64,000 nucleotides of DNA, taken from contig NC_064763.1 of assembly GCF_011397635.1 (NCBI RefSeq), positions 26,735,437 to 26,799,436 of the forward strand, given 5' to 3'. The notes below the pieces were generated by a model. The model was not told the origin of the DNA and did not search any database. It worked only from the letters and a program-made list of their open reading frames with translations. Position numbers and translations under genes: made by a program. Positions 1 to 11,800 of this stretch are shown here, in pieces. Positions within the stretch are counted from its first letter, which is position 1; every line of letters begins with the position of its first letter. The DNA is from Epinephelus fuscoguttatus (taxonomy: Eukaryota; Chordata; Actinopteri; Perciformes; Serranidae).

Positions 1-1988
1 GAGACCAGCATTACGGCCACTTGCCTGCAGCATCAGGAGGAGGCACTGCGGCATGAGGGCGCAGCCAATAACATTAAGATCATCAAGGACTCTGGTACGG
101 GTTTGTGAGTACTGTCATTTTGTGCTGAGCTGTATTTTGTGGCTCACTTTTATTTTCTCATGTGTTGAACAGGCGGAGTTGTGCTTTTCGAGGTGGACTG
201 CACAAAGCTGGAGGAATGTGCGTCTCTTCAGGGTCGTCTATTTGACCGGGTGGTGTTTAACTTTCCTCATTGCGGGAGAAAAAGTGGGGTTAAAAAGAAC
301 AGAAAACTTCTCAAACGCTTCTTCCTCAGGTATGAATGTCAGAGATCTCTCTAAATTCCACCAAATAAATCGTGTTACACAGTGTCAGCAGATGTTAATG
401 GAATTACAGTGTTGGAAAGGCTATTTTTGAAACATAATGGGTTACAGATCACTATTTAGCCAGTTAAAAATATAACGACTAATGTAACTACTTTAATTAT
501 TTCCTCAAAATTTTGTAAGTTATCATAATTGACTACTTTACCAACAAATGTTTTAAACTGGGTAATAAAGCCGAAAAGTGTCCAGAAATGGACTATGCCA
601 AAAGAAGGCATTCCTGTATGGTGCAAAGATTCAGAGCAACAGAATGAATATTATATTTTATGAATAAATTTTATGCAGAAAAAAATATATTCAAATGTAA
701 CTCCTTTGTAATCACCAACCTTTTGATAAGTACCTGCAATTTCATTATATATTTTTTCTCAGCAACTGTAACTGATTACATTTAATTTGAAATTTAAGTA
801 GTTACTCCTCAACACTAAAGAAATATAACATTAATTATTCAAGTTCATTTTACATCTTGAAATACTTAAACAAAAAAAAAGAAGGCTGGATCTTAATAGA
901 TTTTTCCCCCCCTTTTCACAGTGTTTCGTTTCCATCCAAACTTCCTTTTTTAAACCACTGATTTAAAATTTTACTCTGGTGCAGCACATTTATGACACTT
1001 CCTAATGCTGGTTTTGCAATATTTAGCTCAATAACTACAAATTATGAATAGAACCAGGTATCAGACCTGAGATTTGTTTCATTGTTCTGACTGAATTTTT
1101 CTGTAGTAGTGTTGTCACAAGACTGGAATTTCCATCTTTTATATAATACCTTGAAAAAAATGATATTAAATACTATTTTTTTTTATACCAAGGGCACTTA
1201 CTTGACATTAAAGGCATACAATGTCAATTTTTTTTTAAAAGATAAATATAACAAGGCTACATCATAATGACAACGACTTATTTTCTTTGTTAGTAGCAGG
1301 ACAGCAGAATGGCTGTAGTAAATATTAATCATAAGAAAGAGCGAGAAAGCGCAGCTGGTTCAGGTGTATAGATGCTAGTATTGAAAGCATTTAAAATATT
1401 CAGAATTGATATGACTGGATAAATTGATAGTCTGTAACACAAAGTATTGACAGCTGTCGAGTACTAAAAGATGGCATCAAATGTTATTTCTTTGATCAGA
1501 CGGTTCTTGATTTATGTCCAGTTTGTCAGTTTGATTTATTTATTTAAGCTCTCTTATGGCTGTTTGAGTCTAGATATCAATCAACATTTCAGAAAAACAC
1601 ATTTATATTTCTCAAACTAAGGTATCCTAAAAAAAGATTCATTTTGGTATCTGCAATGAAACTCTGATTATTATAGTGGCTATTGATACCTTCTGTTTTC
1701 TGTGACGACACACTCATGTTTGTTTTTCTGTGCCTCCAGTTGTGTTCAAGTGTTGTCTGAAGACGGGGAGGTTCATGTGTCCTTGTGCAACGGACAGGGT
1801 GGGACACCAGCGGACCAGCCGAAGCGAGAGTGGCACAACAGCTGGCAGGTGGCTGCCATGGCAGCAGAGGCACACCTGATCCTCAGTGATGTCCATCCGT
1901 TTGAAAGTGAGAGATACCAGAGCTACAAGTGCACTGGATACAGGTAAGGAGTAAAGGTGAGTGTTACTGTGGTATAAATAGAAACAGC

Positions 1989-2053
<65 letters not shown>

Positions 2054-3618
2054 TGTGCGTTTGCATACTGCCACTCTCTAATGATGGTGCTGCTGTCATA
2101 CAGGAGCCAGGATAAAGGCTTTCATGTGGAGAAAGGTTTGGTCCACGTGTTTACTCGCAGCCTCCCGTACACCCCTGCTCAGATATGTAAGGTGGAGGAG
2201 GTCGTTGAAGGGGACAAAGTTCAGTACAACATCCCAGCCGAGCTCAGTGATTACATATTCAGGTATGGTAACACAGAGTCTGTCGGGTTGTTTGAGTATA
2301 ATAAACCTCAGATGCAAGGAAAAGTTACATAACCACATGTCTCTTCTCTTTGATCAGGGGATTTCTCTGCTCAGGTTCTGTCCACCCTGTCAGGTTGGTG
2401 CAAGATTTTCTTCTCAAAGGACTGGCGGAGAAGTGGTCTGTCTCCATGGCGACAGAGACCATTCCCTTCCTCCTCACGGCCAAACAGCTGCAGGCATGCT
2501 GCTGTGACGTCGACATTGCACACTGCTACTGGGTCCAGCCGCTTCAGAAGGACCTCAACTCTGATGCTCAAACCTTTACAGGCAAAGAAAAAGATCACCT
2601 GATGTGTTCGGACAGCCGGGGACACACAGACACACAAGACACTCTGTCGGCCACATGTGCTACCTCAGATAAAATGGACAAGGTGAGGAGCAAAGCAGCT
2701 GAGAGCTTACGGTCCACATGCTCTCTTGATGTTGATCCTGAAGGGGAAAGCGGTCTTTATATGCTGCGTCCAACACTGCTCCCTCAAATGGAAGAGCTTC
2801 TAACTAAAAAAGAGTTGATTAATGATGCAGAGAGTCACGGGGAGGATGAGGGAAATAATAAAAGTGTTGAAGTTGAAGGACATAAGAAGGACGGGCCGTC
2901 TGGGGGCTGTAATGGTGTCCCCAGCTTGTTATTTGGCATTAGTGGCCTGGTGTTCAGGAATGTGCCCGTCAACCACTGGGCTCTGCCTGCCTTTCACGAG
3001 CTTCTCTTCAGAGGTGATTTCATTTCAGAATGTGAGCCAATCAAATTGCTCGGGCAAAGGCTGGAAACACTGCTCGTTCCTTATGGGGTCTCCCTAGTCA
3101 CAGAGCAGGGAGGTGTGCGTCTGATGGCACAGCCAATGGGTTTGGTTGGCAGGGTGTCAGCAAGCAATGAAAGTGACAACATCAAAGACGTCAGCGTCAC
3201 CGTGTCCCTAAATTTGGACCTCCTCGCAGTGCTTCTGTTCTCACTCCCCGACTGGCGGCTGCTGTGGTCACACGACCCACGCTTTTTACAGCACTTTGCA
3301 CTCTGCCCATCGCCAGGGAAACCTTTCCGCCCATTCTCCCTGTTCCCCGAGCACTTCAGCTTTGACATCAGCTTCTGGACAGGGCCGACGTGGGAGGAGA
3401 GGAAGTTCCATGCTGTGATCAGAGAGGCCAGTCATGGGACTGTGGAGCATGTCAAACTCATCGACATGTTCTCACATCCTGACCTTAGCCAGACTAGTTA
3501 CTGTTACAGACTCACCTACCAGTCACACACACACGCTCTCTCACACACACAAGCCCTCAAGTTTCATAAAGACCTGGAATCCCTTCTTACGTCTAGGTTG
3601 CAAGTCACCATCAGGTAG
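1..3618 (+). CDS. fdxacb1: Ferredoxin-fold anticodon-binding domain protein 1 (FDXACB1), 5'-partial
   Basis: Exons read as <1-94, 173-329, 1740-1943, 2104-2262 and 2358-3618; every junction is GT/AG and phase is continuous, giving 624 residues before the TAG at 3616-3618. The first coding part lies left of the window. The N-terminal ~130 residues look like the Rossmann-type DUF2431 domain (VVLFEVDCTKL, then FDRVVFNFPHCGRKSG, then EVHVSLCNGQGG and WQVAAMAAEAHL). The last ~100 residues, from about 3310, look like a ferredoxin-fold anticodon-binding domain of the phenylalanyl-tRNA synthetase type (FSFDISFW, then VKLIDMFSHPDLSQTSYCYRLTYQS). The last exon is unusually long (1261 bp) and holds a hydrophilic linker. 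Molecular function is not established; RNA or tRNA binding is inferred from the fold only. The tandem position before alg9 supports the name. Confidence 0.88.
465..825. repeat. Degenerate teleost interspersed repeat in fdxacb1 intron
   Basis: This AT-rich stretch in the 1.4-kb intron between fdxacb1 exons 329 and 1740 ends with a GTAACTGATTACA / AGTTACTCCTCAACACT pattern, and has a related AATGTAACTACTTTAATTA pattern near its start. Both resemble the ends of a common teleost miniature transposon. The assignment is from memory of such repeats, and the borders are approximate. I see nothing else in the intron apart from A- and T-rich tracts. Confidence 0.35.
1991..2052. repeat. (GT)n microsatellite in fdxacb1 intron
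   Basis: A near-perfect GT dinucleotide run of about 60 bases lies in the short intron between the exons ending at 1943 and starting at 2104. Confidence 0.97.
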
Positions 3619-3831
3619 CGACATTTGGATTCAGGAGGATCAGGGATTGAAACTCTTATTTTTTTCAGAGACATTATAACTACAAGTCAGTTTGTAACTG
3701 CAAGCAAATTATAAGCGTATAATCTGCAAAACTGTACATGAACAGTGTTTACAGTAGTTGAGGCATTGTGTGCTATATATATTTGAATTGTGATTGGCAT
3801 TCTGTGTGTCTGTGTGTTTTCATTGTCATAT

Positions 3832-3855
3832 AATAAACATGTTATTTAAAATAAA
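3832..3855 (+). terminator. Candidate polyadenylation signals of fdxacb1
   Basis: Two AATAAA hexamers, at 3832-3837 and 3850-3855, lie about 215-235 bases after the fdxacb1 stop codon. A third AATAAA follows near 3939. Position and strand fit the 3' end of fdxacb1; which one is used cannot be told from sequence. Confidence 0.55.
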
Positions 3856-4004
3856 GTTGTGGTCTATCAAATATTGTAAAATTGTAAAAATCACATGGAG
3901 TACATGCTGTGACAAAGCACACAAGCAAATATTTTGCAATAAAACAGCCCTGAAATCAGTTAACTCTGTCAACAAGAAACAAGCAAAGCCAGTTTATCCC
4001 TCTG

Positions 4005-4495
4005 CAGTGGTGGAAGTACTCAGATCCTTCACTTAAGTAAAACTGGGTCCAATACCTCAGTGTAAAAATACTCTTTGATTCAAAATATGTAACCTGAAAC
4101 TTCCCAAATCTGTTCACACAAGTTATTATTATCATGTGCAACAACACAAAAAATACATTTTTGTCATTTGTTAATCATCAATTTTTGTTGCGGGGCAATT
4201 TACAGCTCTATTATTCTTATAAGTACATGTCGACCTTACTATAAATCCCATTATAGCTTCATACAACTCCAACCTGAGTAGGTTTATTTGGGCAGCATAA
4301 CTGAAAACACCTGTGAGGGTATGCATAACCTTAAATCTATAAAAACTGCATCATATGTAAGAAGTTGATCAAAATCAAAGTAACCAGCAAATATAGCAAC
4401 TAAATAAATATAGTGAAGTACAAAGTACATTTCAGTATGAAATACAGTGAAGTAGAAGTATAAAGTAGTACAACCATACGAAGGGAGTTTACCCT
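4005..4495. repeat. Teleost hAT-like nonautonomous repeat
   Basis: It begins CAGTGGTGGAAGTACTCAGA and ends with AGTAGAAGTATAAAGTAGTA. Both match, from memory, the two ends of an abundant teleost miniature element. It lies in the fdxacb1-alg9 intergenic region. Borders are approximate and no target duplication was identified. Confidence 0.5.
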
Positions 4496-4764
4496 GTATG
4501 GCTTTATAAATGAACAAACACCAGTGACTGAGCCTACAAAAGCTCAAAGATGGCCGACCTGCCCTGGAATAAAGCGTCCAGTGATGATAAGGACTTTACA
4601 TTTTGTAACAAATCTTAATGCACCATGATATGCAGTATCTAACGTGCAAACAATGTGCAGATGCATTCATGTACAGCAAATCACCATGATCCAAACCTGG
4701 TGAAAATGTTGCAGTAACCACTCTTTTCTTAGCCTCACAGGAGAGACAGGATGTGTTTGTGAGT

Positions 4765-4861
4765 TGTGACCCAGATGATTATACACTGAAGAAACATACT
4801 TATTATATTATATGCAATTTCTGCAAACATAGCCCCCTAAATCTCACACATTGGACCTTTA
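4765..4861 (-). repeat. Truncated copy of the AGGTCCAGTGTG teleost repeat
   Basis: The stretch ends ACACATTGGACCTTTAA and contains TATACACTGAAGAAACATAC. It is the reverse complement of one end of the repeat seen more fully at 34334-35440 and 56047-56969. Only about 100 bases remain. Confidence 0.55.
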
Positions 4862-5092
4862 AGTAAGTGCAACATTGTAGACTGTCCACCACTGTTCCTC
4901 TGATGTTATGTTTGAGGCTTTGGGTGACTAGGAATTCATGATTTCCTGCGTTTCCTGGAAAGAAAGTGCTGCTCTTACTAAAAGACTCTACACACTGTAT
5001 TTTACCCAAAGTAATTAGTAGTACTTTCCAGGAAACTGACCAAGGGCTGTAAAGATACACGAGTAAGTGGCTGATGTTTATTAACATGTCAT

Positions 5093-5690
5093 TTGTGGGG
5101 GTTACATATCCCTATTTCCTTGAGAGGTTGCTATTTTTTAAAACTCCATTCCTCAGTCAGGTGTATGGGTTTTTTACACATTCCTCTTAAAAATAAGGAC
5201 AAAGAAAACGTTTGGGCATCACATAGTATTTTGAGATGTAATACCGATAGAGAGGTGCAATTTAAAACTCTACACAGGCTTCATTGTACACCATGACTGA
5301 GGGGTAGGATTGCACATATGCATACTCTTGCACAAAGCAAGGAGGACAATCCTCAGATTATTAACTCGAAGGAAGTCTCTGCAATGGACAACTGGTATGA
5401 GGAGGTACAGGGAACTATCCCTCTGGAAAAAATGACTTACACTCTTCATGACAATATTAGGGATTTATTAGAATATGGCAACCCGTCTTGGACACGGTGG
5501 ACTCCTCTGAACTGGACTTGGCTAGTAATTTGTATGTGATTGTTTTGTTGGTGATGATGTTTATTATTATTATTATTATTACTATTATTATTGTTATTAT
5601 TATTGGATTGTGATAGTAAGGTTGTTTGTCAGTGATGAAAAATGAAACTTTGGCTGAAACCTAATAAAAATAATCATAAAAAATAAATAA
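5093..5690 (+). mobile_element. Decayed L1-like LINE ORF2 3' fragment
   Basis: Two short open segments, 5093-5296 and 5318-5539, carry EVQFKTLHRLHCTP and then LEKMTYTLHDN. These resemble the C-terminal part of teleost L1-type ORF2 proteins, with the zinc-knuckle region missing between them. A (TTA)n tract (5550-5605) and an A-rich tail with AATAAA (to ~5690) follow, as at a LINE 3' end. Frames are broken, so it is inactive. The call rests on pattern recognition, not an alignment. Confidence 0.5.
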
Positions 5691-5875
5691 ATAGATAAGG
5701 ACAACAAAATATATCATAAGAATATATGATAAGAACAAGGTTAAAAGCTGAGTGCACCTGACAGAGGTTTCATCCTGAGACCACTACCATTCATTCACTG
5801 TGATGATGAGAGGTGTCAATAACCGGACAGCGGCGGAAATTACCGAAGTGTCACTCGGGTGCAGAATCGGAAAAC

Positions 5876-8800
5876 ATGGCGGCCAAGGCGCTTCGGCAGC
5901 GAACCAGGCGAGGCAGCAGACAAGATGCAAACAACGTGAACGTCCCCGCCGAGGCGCGGCCACCGAAAGAGGACAAGGGCGGTGATGACAGTAAAACCAC
6001 AGAGACCCGACAAGAGTGAGTATGAGCCGGGAGAGGAGACGCCGGTGCTGCGGGCTCCATCCCCGGTCTGACTGACAGCTCGAGCGGGGGAAGCTAAGCT
6101 AGCTAGCTCCTTTGACACGTTAGGCAAGTTTGGATCACAACAACAAGATATCAACGGTTGATAACGTTCACCAAACAACATAGAGGACTATGAGTTTACA
6201 GCAGGGTGAAGTACAGTGGCTGTTAAGTTGTGTTTCCGCTTAGTTAGTTGCGTGTTTTATTAAAGTATGTTTATAATATAACGCAGTTGGGTTACCTGGT
6301 GTTCTTCATTCATCCCCTCCAGCTGTCACCCTGCCAGGTTTATGATATCTGACAACCAGTGGGTCAACTGGTGCTCAGCACGGGCATAAACGTTTATTTC
6401 AGATCAGTAATTGCTGTTGTTGATATTTGCTGAAATCCTTTAAATAACTGCTATCAGTCTATGGGATGACGTGTCATAACAAAACGTAACGTGAGGATCA
6501 ATGCTAAGCTGCATCTGAGCCGGCTAATCTGATGAGGGGTGTGAACAGGAGGGAACACTGCCGGACACAAGGAGGAGTGGAGGTTATCACTGTTACCATA
6601 CTGACATGCTTCTAGAGTAAGCATACAGCTGTCCACATCTGGGAGGTAGCCTAACTATAATGAGCACTGATAGGTAATGGAAATAAGTAAAGTGTGTTTC
6701 CACAGATAATGTGGTGTCTGACATCCTCAGCAATCTGCTCATTGTAAGCGCCCCACTAGAAACTACAAATGATGTAACTATAGGTTTCAGATTCCATGAT
6801 TTAAAAGTTTGTCACATGCAGTACAGACAACATGTGTAGTGAAATACAATGTGGCATGCTTTTATGACTGTACTAAACGACTAGTGTGAAAACAGATACT
6901 CTGGCGACCTGTCCAGGGTGCACCCCGCCTGTCTCCCAGTGTCAGCTGGGATAGGCTCCAGCTCCCCTGCGACCCTTAACAAGATAAGTGGTTATGCAAA
7001 TGAATGGATGAATTAAAGGTTTTAGATTCAACATCAAAATATATAAATATATGACATATAGAGATGCACGATGTTGGATTTTTTGCCGATATGTGATATG
7101 CCGATATGTAACAACTCATTTGACCGATAACCAAAACCAATATTGATATTTCCACTTTTTCCCCACCTAATATTAGTGATCTCCTCTGTAGTGGGATTAA
7201 CATCATATTATGCATTAGAGGTGTGCCATATCATATTGTTCATGATAATACTGGTATAATTTATAATATATGAAAAATTTGTATCGTGATACCAACGATA
7301 TTTAGACTTGTTGATATATTGATGTCATACTGTTGCGCACGGCAACAACAAGCGTGGCTGAAAGTGAAATTATGACTGACTCAGCTATGGTTCTAAAAAG
7401 AGGAGCAGCTTCAGCAGCGTGTCATAAACTGTGGCGTCTTAGACTCAGAGGGAACTCATTCAGCGGCTCCTCCGGCAGCAGCACAGTGTCTCTCCCTCTC
7501 CTCTCTCGCTGTGTGCACACTAGAGTCAGTGTCATCAAGTGATTTTGTCATAAATTATTGGTAATGTAAACCTATGTGACACTCGTGGCTCGACCAAAAA
7601 CTACATATATGTGACTGTGCGATAGTTCTGGCATCATAACAGCCTGTCACAGGTTACAGCGTGATGATCAGAAGAGAAATGGCAGAGCATAAAGGTCCAG
7701 TTGAAAAAAAGAACAACTCAAACATTTAGGATTTTACTAAAAGAAGGAAATCACCTGTTGATTTATATATATAGATCCTAGGGTACTTGTTTTTGTATTT
7801 GGGAGCTGATTAAATGTGTAATTTCTGGTAGATTTTGTTTTGTTTAACCAATATTATTATAAACAGAATTTGAATCTCACTCTGAGTTACTGTTGTTGTT
7901 CACAATCTAAAGAAATGTTAATTTATGTTTAGTTTTTACTGAATATTTGACGGCAAACTGTTTATCAATTATTTTGTTGCCATTCAGTGTTGTTAGATTA
8001 ATAATACATTTGTTCTACTATTTTTTATATCCTCAAGAATATCATTATCACAAAAATACCATGAAATATTGTGATATTATTTTATGGCCATATTGCCCAC
8101 CCTGATTATGCATGCATACCCTTATCGTGATGACCCACCGGCAGATGGAGACATGAAATACAATACTTTCTAATGTATATAATATTCATTCGATGACATA
8201 CTGATATTATCAGCATGTTTGCAGATTCCGATATTTAATTTTAAAGACAATATCGGCTGTAATCCCTAATTACATCTGTAAAATGTACACGTGCTCACAC
8301 GACTTAAAACAGGGAAGAGCCAGGAGCTGAAAACAGACACCAAACAGGCCGCTAATTGTGAAAAACTGGAAAGCAGAGAGCAGTGGAGGACAGCTGTGCC
8401 ACTGCATAACATATAATTAGTCTTAATAGGCCTTTTGATACAGTTGTGATATTGCTCAGACATAGTTCATTTGTGTTTTCTCTGTCTTTCAGTCCTCGGA
8501 GTAATACAGGTTTATCTGTCCTCCGCTGTGAGCTGACATTTACTTTGTGTTCCACCAAATGCTTAATTTTGTAATTAAGGGCATATTAAGTAGCCAGCTC
8601 TGAAATGATTACCATAATGGGGGCCTTTATTGGTGTTTTATTAAAAGCAGGTGCAGTGGAAACATCAATCAGTTAAGCCTGCATTATGTTAAAACACACA
8701 GAGAAGCATCAAAGGCCAGTGTACAGCTTCATTAGGTTGCTGTTGATGGCTAACGAGACTGGGTCATCTTCTATTAAATATGCACAAAGCAGACATGATA

Positions 8801-11800
8801 AACTATTGAAGTACATTTTGATGTTGTTAAATACATTTTGCTGAAACAGATTTTGATAATAATGCATGTATTATTCTGTGGTATTTTGCATTTTTACATC
8901 TGTGGGTTTTTTTTGTTGTTTTTTTTTTTTTAAATAGATCAATAAGTCGGGGAGGTCAGGTATGGGCTCCAGAAGGTTCGACTGCATTTAAATGCCTGCT
9001 CTCCGCACGCTTCTGCGCAGCTTTGCTCAGCAACATCTCAGACTGTGATGAGACGTTCAACTACTGGGAGCCTGTGAGTGCCACTCACTACTATCAGACA
9101 TCCTCAAGTGCAGCTCGCTGTCATTTGTGGCAGGGATCTTCTTATATCTGTGTCAGAATCTCTTTGTTGTTCCAGTAATCTGCAATTGTTGACTGTTTTG
9201 ACAGATGCACTACCTGCTGTACGGCACAGGGATGCAAACGTGGGAATATTCTCCATTGTACGCCATCAGGTCCTACACTTACCTGTGGTTACATGCTCTG
9301 CCTGCTTGTTTACACGCCCATGTTCTACAGACAAACAAGGTAAGTATTCCACTATTCTATTATAGAGACGTGTATGTCATAATGCTGGAGTATTTGCAGA
9401 GGTTTCAGGCTTGTGTTGTGACTCTTGCAGGTGTTGGTGTTCTACTTTGTACGATGTGTCTTAGCGTTCTCCTGCTGTGTCTGTGAGCTCTATTTCTACA
9501 AGTGAGTTTACGCTCCTCTTAAATAAATTAAAGTAGGCATCTTACTGTAAGCACTTTGGCTTAAGAGTTTTGTGGTGATTGACTAGATGTTTCTTTATAA
9601 ATATCTATATATGATATGGAAGTTAACAGTTTGGTTTGTGTGTCTGACAGGGCAGTTTGTAAGAAGTTTGGTTTGCATGTGGGCCGTCTGATGTTGGCAT
9701 TCCTTGTCCTGAGCACGGGAATGTTCTGCTCATCTGCAGGTTGGTCAGATTTATTCGCTTAGTTAATCCGTTTCCATCTCTGTTGTCATTTCTCACCATT
9801 CTGTATTTTTTACTCTTTTTCTACTCACTTTCATCTCTACTACGTTTCTAGGTTCTGTCTTTTCCAGGTGTTTGCCTTCCAGATTTTTCGAGTAACTTAT
9901 TAAAGAGCTGTATTTGTCTGTCGTTTTTATTGCCAAATCAGCACACTGATCAAAAATATGGAGCAGAACTGCCACGTGTACAGTGTGCAGTATACATTTA
10001 AGAAGGAATATTTTTTGTTGTTGTGCTCAAATGAAAGTTGGATGAGTAAGGCTTTGCAGAGGTAACATATTGACTCAGGTTTGTGGCTTGCTGCTCATTT
10101 TTTGTGATCATCCTCTTATGTTCTTGCTCCTCAGCATTCCTGCCTTCCTCTTTCTGTATGTACACAACGCTGGTTGCCATGACGGGGTGGTTTCAGGACT
10201 CAACTCCGTTAGCCATCATGGGTGTGGCTGCTGGCGCCATCGTTGGATGGCCATTCTCCGCTCTGGTCGGGTAAGATAATACACTAAAATGCCTATTTGT
10301 CAGCTATACCTTTCCCCCTCCAGACAGGCTCGTCGAAATTTATTACTCTTAATGAAGCTATACTTTATTTTCCCTGCAGGATTCCGATCGCCTTCGACCT
10401 GCTGGTGTTAAAGAGGCAGTGGAAAAGTTTTATCACCTGGTCGGCTGTCGCTCTGCTTCTGCTGCTGGTGAGAATGTATTTTTAAAACTTTAAATTTGCA
10501 TATTACAGGACAAAGGTGCCTGTATATGAGATTATTTGCAGTGTCACAGCTGCAGTGTGTGCAGGACAGTGTTGGAGAGTTAGTCATTAATATGTCATAC
10601 AGAAAATAATATAACAAAGACATTGTCATGGTAAATATGCATACACTGTATATATTTGCGTGTGAAATTCTTCAAAAATTACACAATATCGTGTTTATGT
10701 TGTGAAAGGTAAATGTATAAGGGTCTATCACTTTTCCTCTGTGTTTATCCTGTGTGTGTTTCTCAGGTACCCCTCATGGCAGTAGACTCTTTCTTTTATG
10801 GCAAACTGGTCATTGCTCCGCTCAATATTCTGCTGTATAACGTCTTCACACCACACGGACCTGATCTGTATGGTAATATACAAAAAGCACACATCACTAC
10901 TGTATCATTTTATATCTTGTTGGCAAAAAACAGAATCTGATGTTGCTCATTCAGCTCGGGAACACACGCTCCCTCTATTTTGTCATAAAGTGCTTTTTAT
11001 TATGTTTCATTTTGTTGAAGAGAAACAACATTTTCATATTATCTAATTCTGCATATTACACGGAGCCATTTTCTAGGGCATGTGCTTTATTACAGCGACT
11101 GCAGAGCAAAGAGTCTGCATGATTAAAACTGCTTTGTGCCATACCAGGTTTTATTACAGCCACAAGCCAACAGCCCGTGATCGTTGTTTAATGTGCTGTG
11201 CGAAAATCAGAATCAGCATCCAATTTCCTTTCATTTCATTTTTTAGAAGTGGTAGTTTGTGCAGAAATGTGCACAACTGGCCAAGAGATGTGAAGAGATT
11301 CACAGTATGAAGTATAAACAAAATGCAATATATAAGCTCTAATCTTTTTTATAGGTGAACAATCTTAAATCACAGCAAGAAAACAGTAGGACTCTCCTAG
11401 AACTGATCAGTTAGACAGAGCATCAGAAATAGAATTCCTCAGCCAGCGACATTTCCATGAGTAGTGTTGTCAAGCAACAGTTAAATGCACCATTAACAGT
11501 TTGTTTTTTCTAAACAGTACTGGAAGTGAGGAGTCAGAATGGAGCGGATGGATCTTAAATTAAAAACCTGAAAAATTTAAAGCTGCACTGTTTATAGTGG
11601 ACTGTAGAGGGCGCATCAACACTATCATATCAGATCTTTGACAGTGTGCCAGCAGGTTGTAAATAGACATAGGCTTAATTCACAGACAGTTACAAAATAT
11701 GTAAAGGACCTCTGGGCTTGTGTCTCCACCATCATTAGTCAGTGTTTCACCTGTTATAACAAATTCTTTAACCGTCTCGTCTGTGGATTTTCTCGTTAAG

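Noticed and set aside
7333-7542. Open frame of 69 residues inside the inner hAT-like element
   Set aside because: Ser/Arg-rich, no transposase motif; likely noncoding part of the element.
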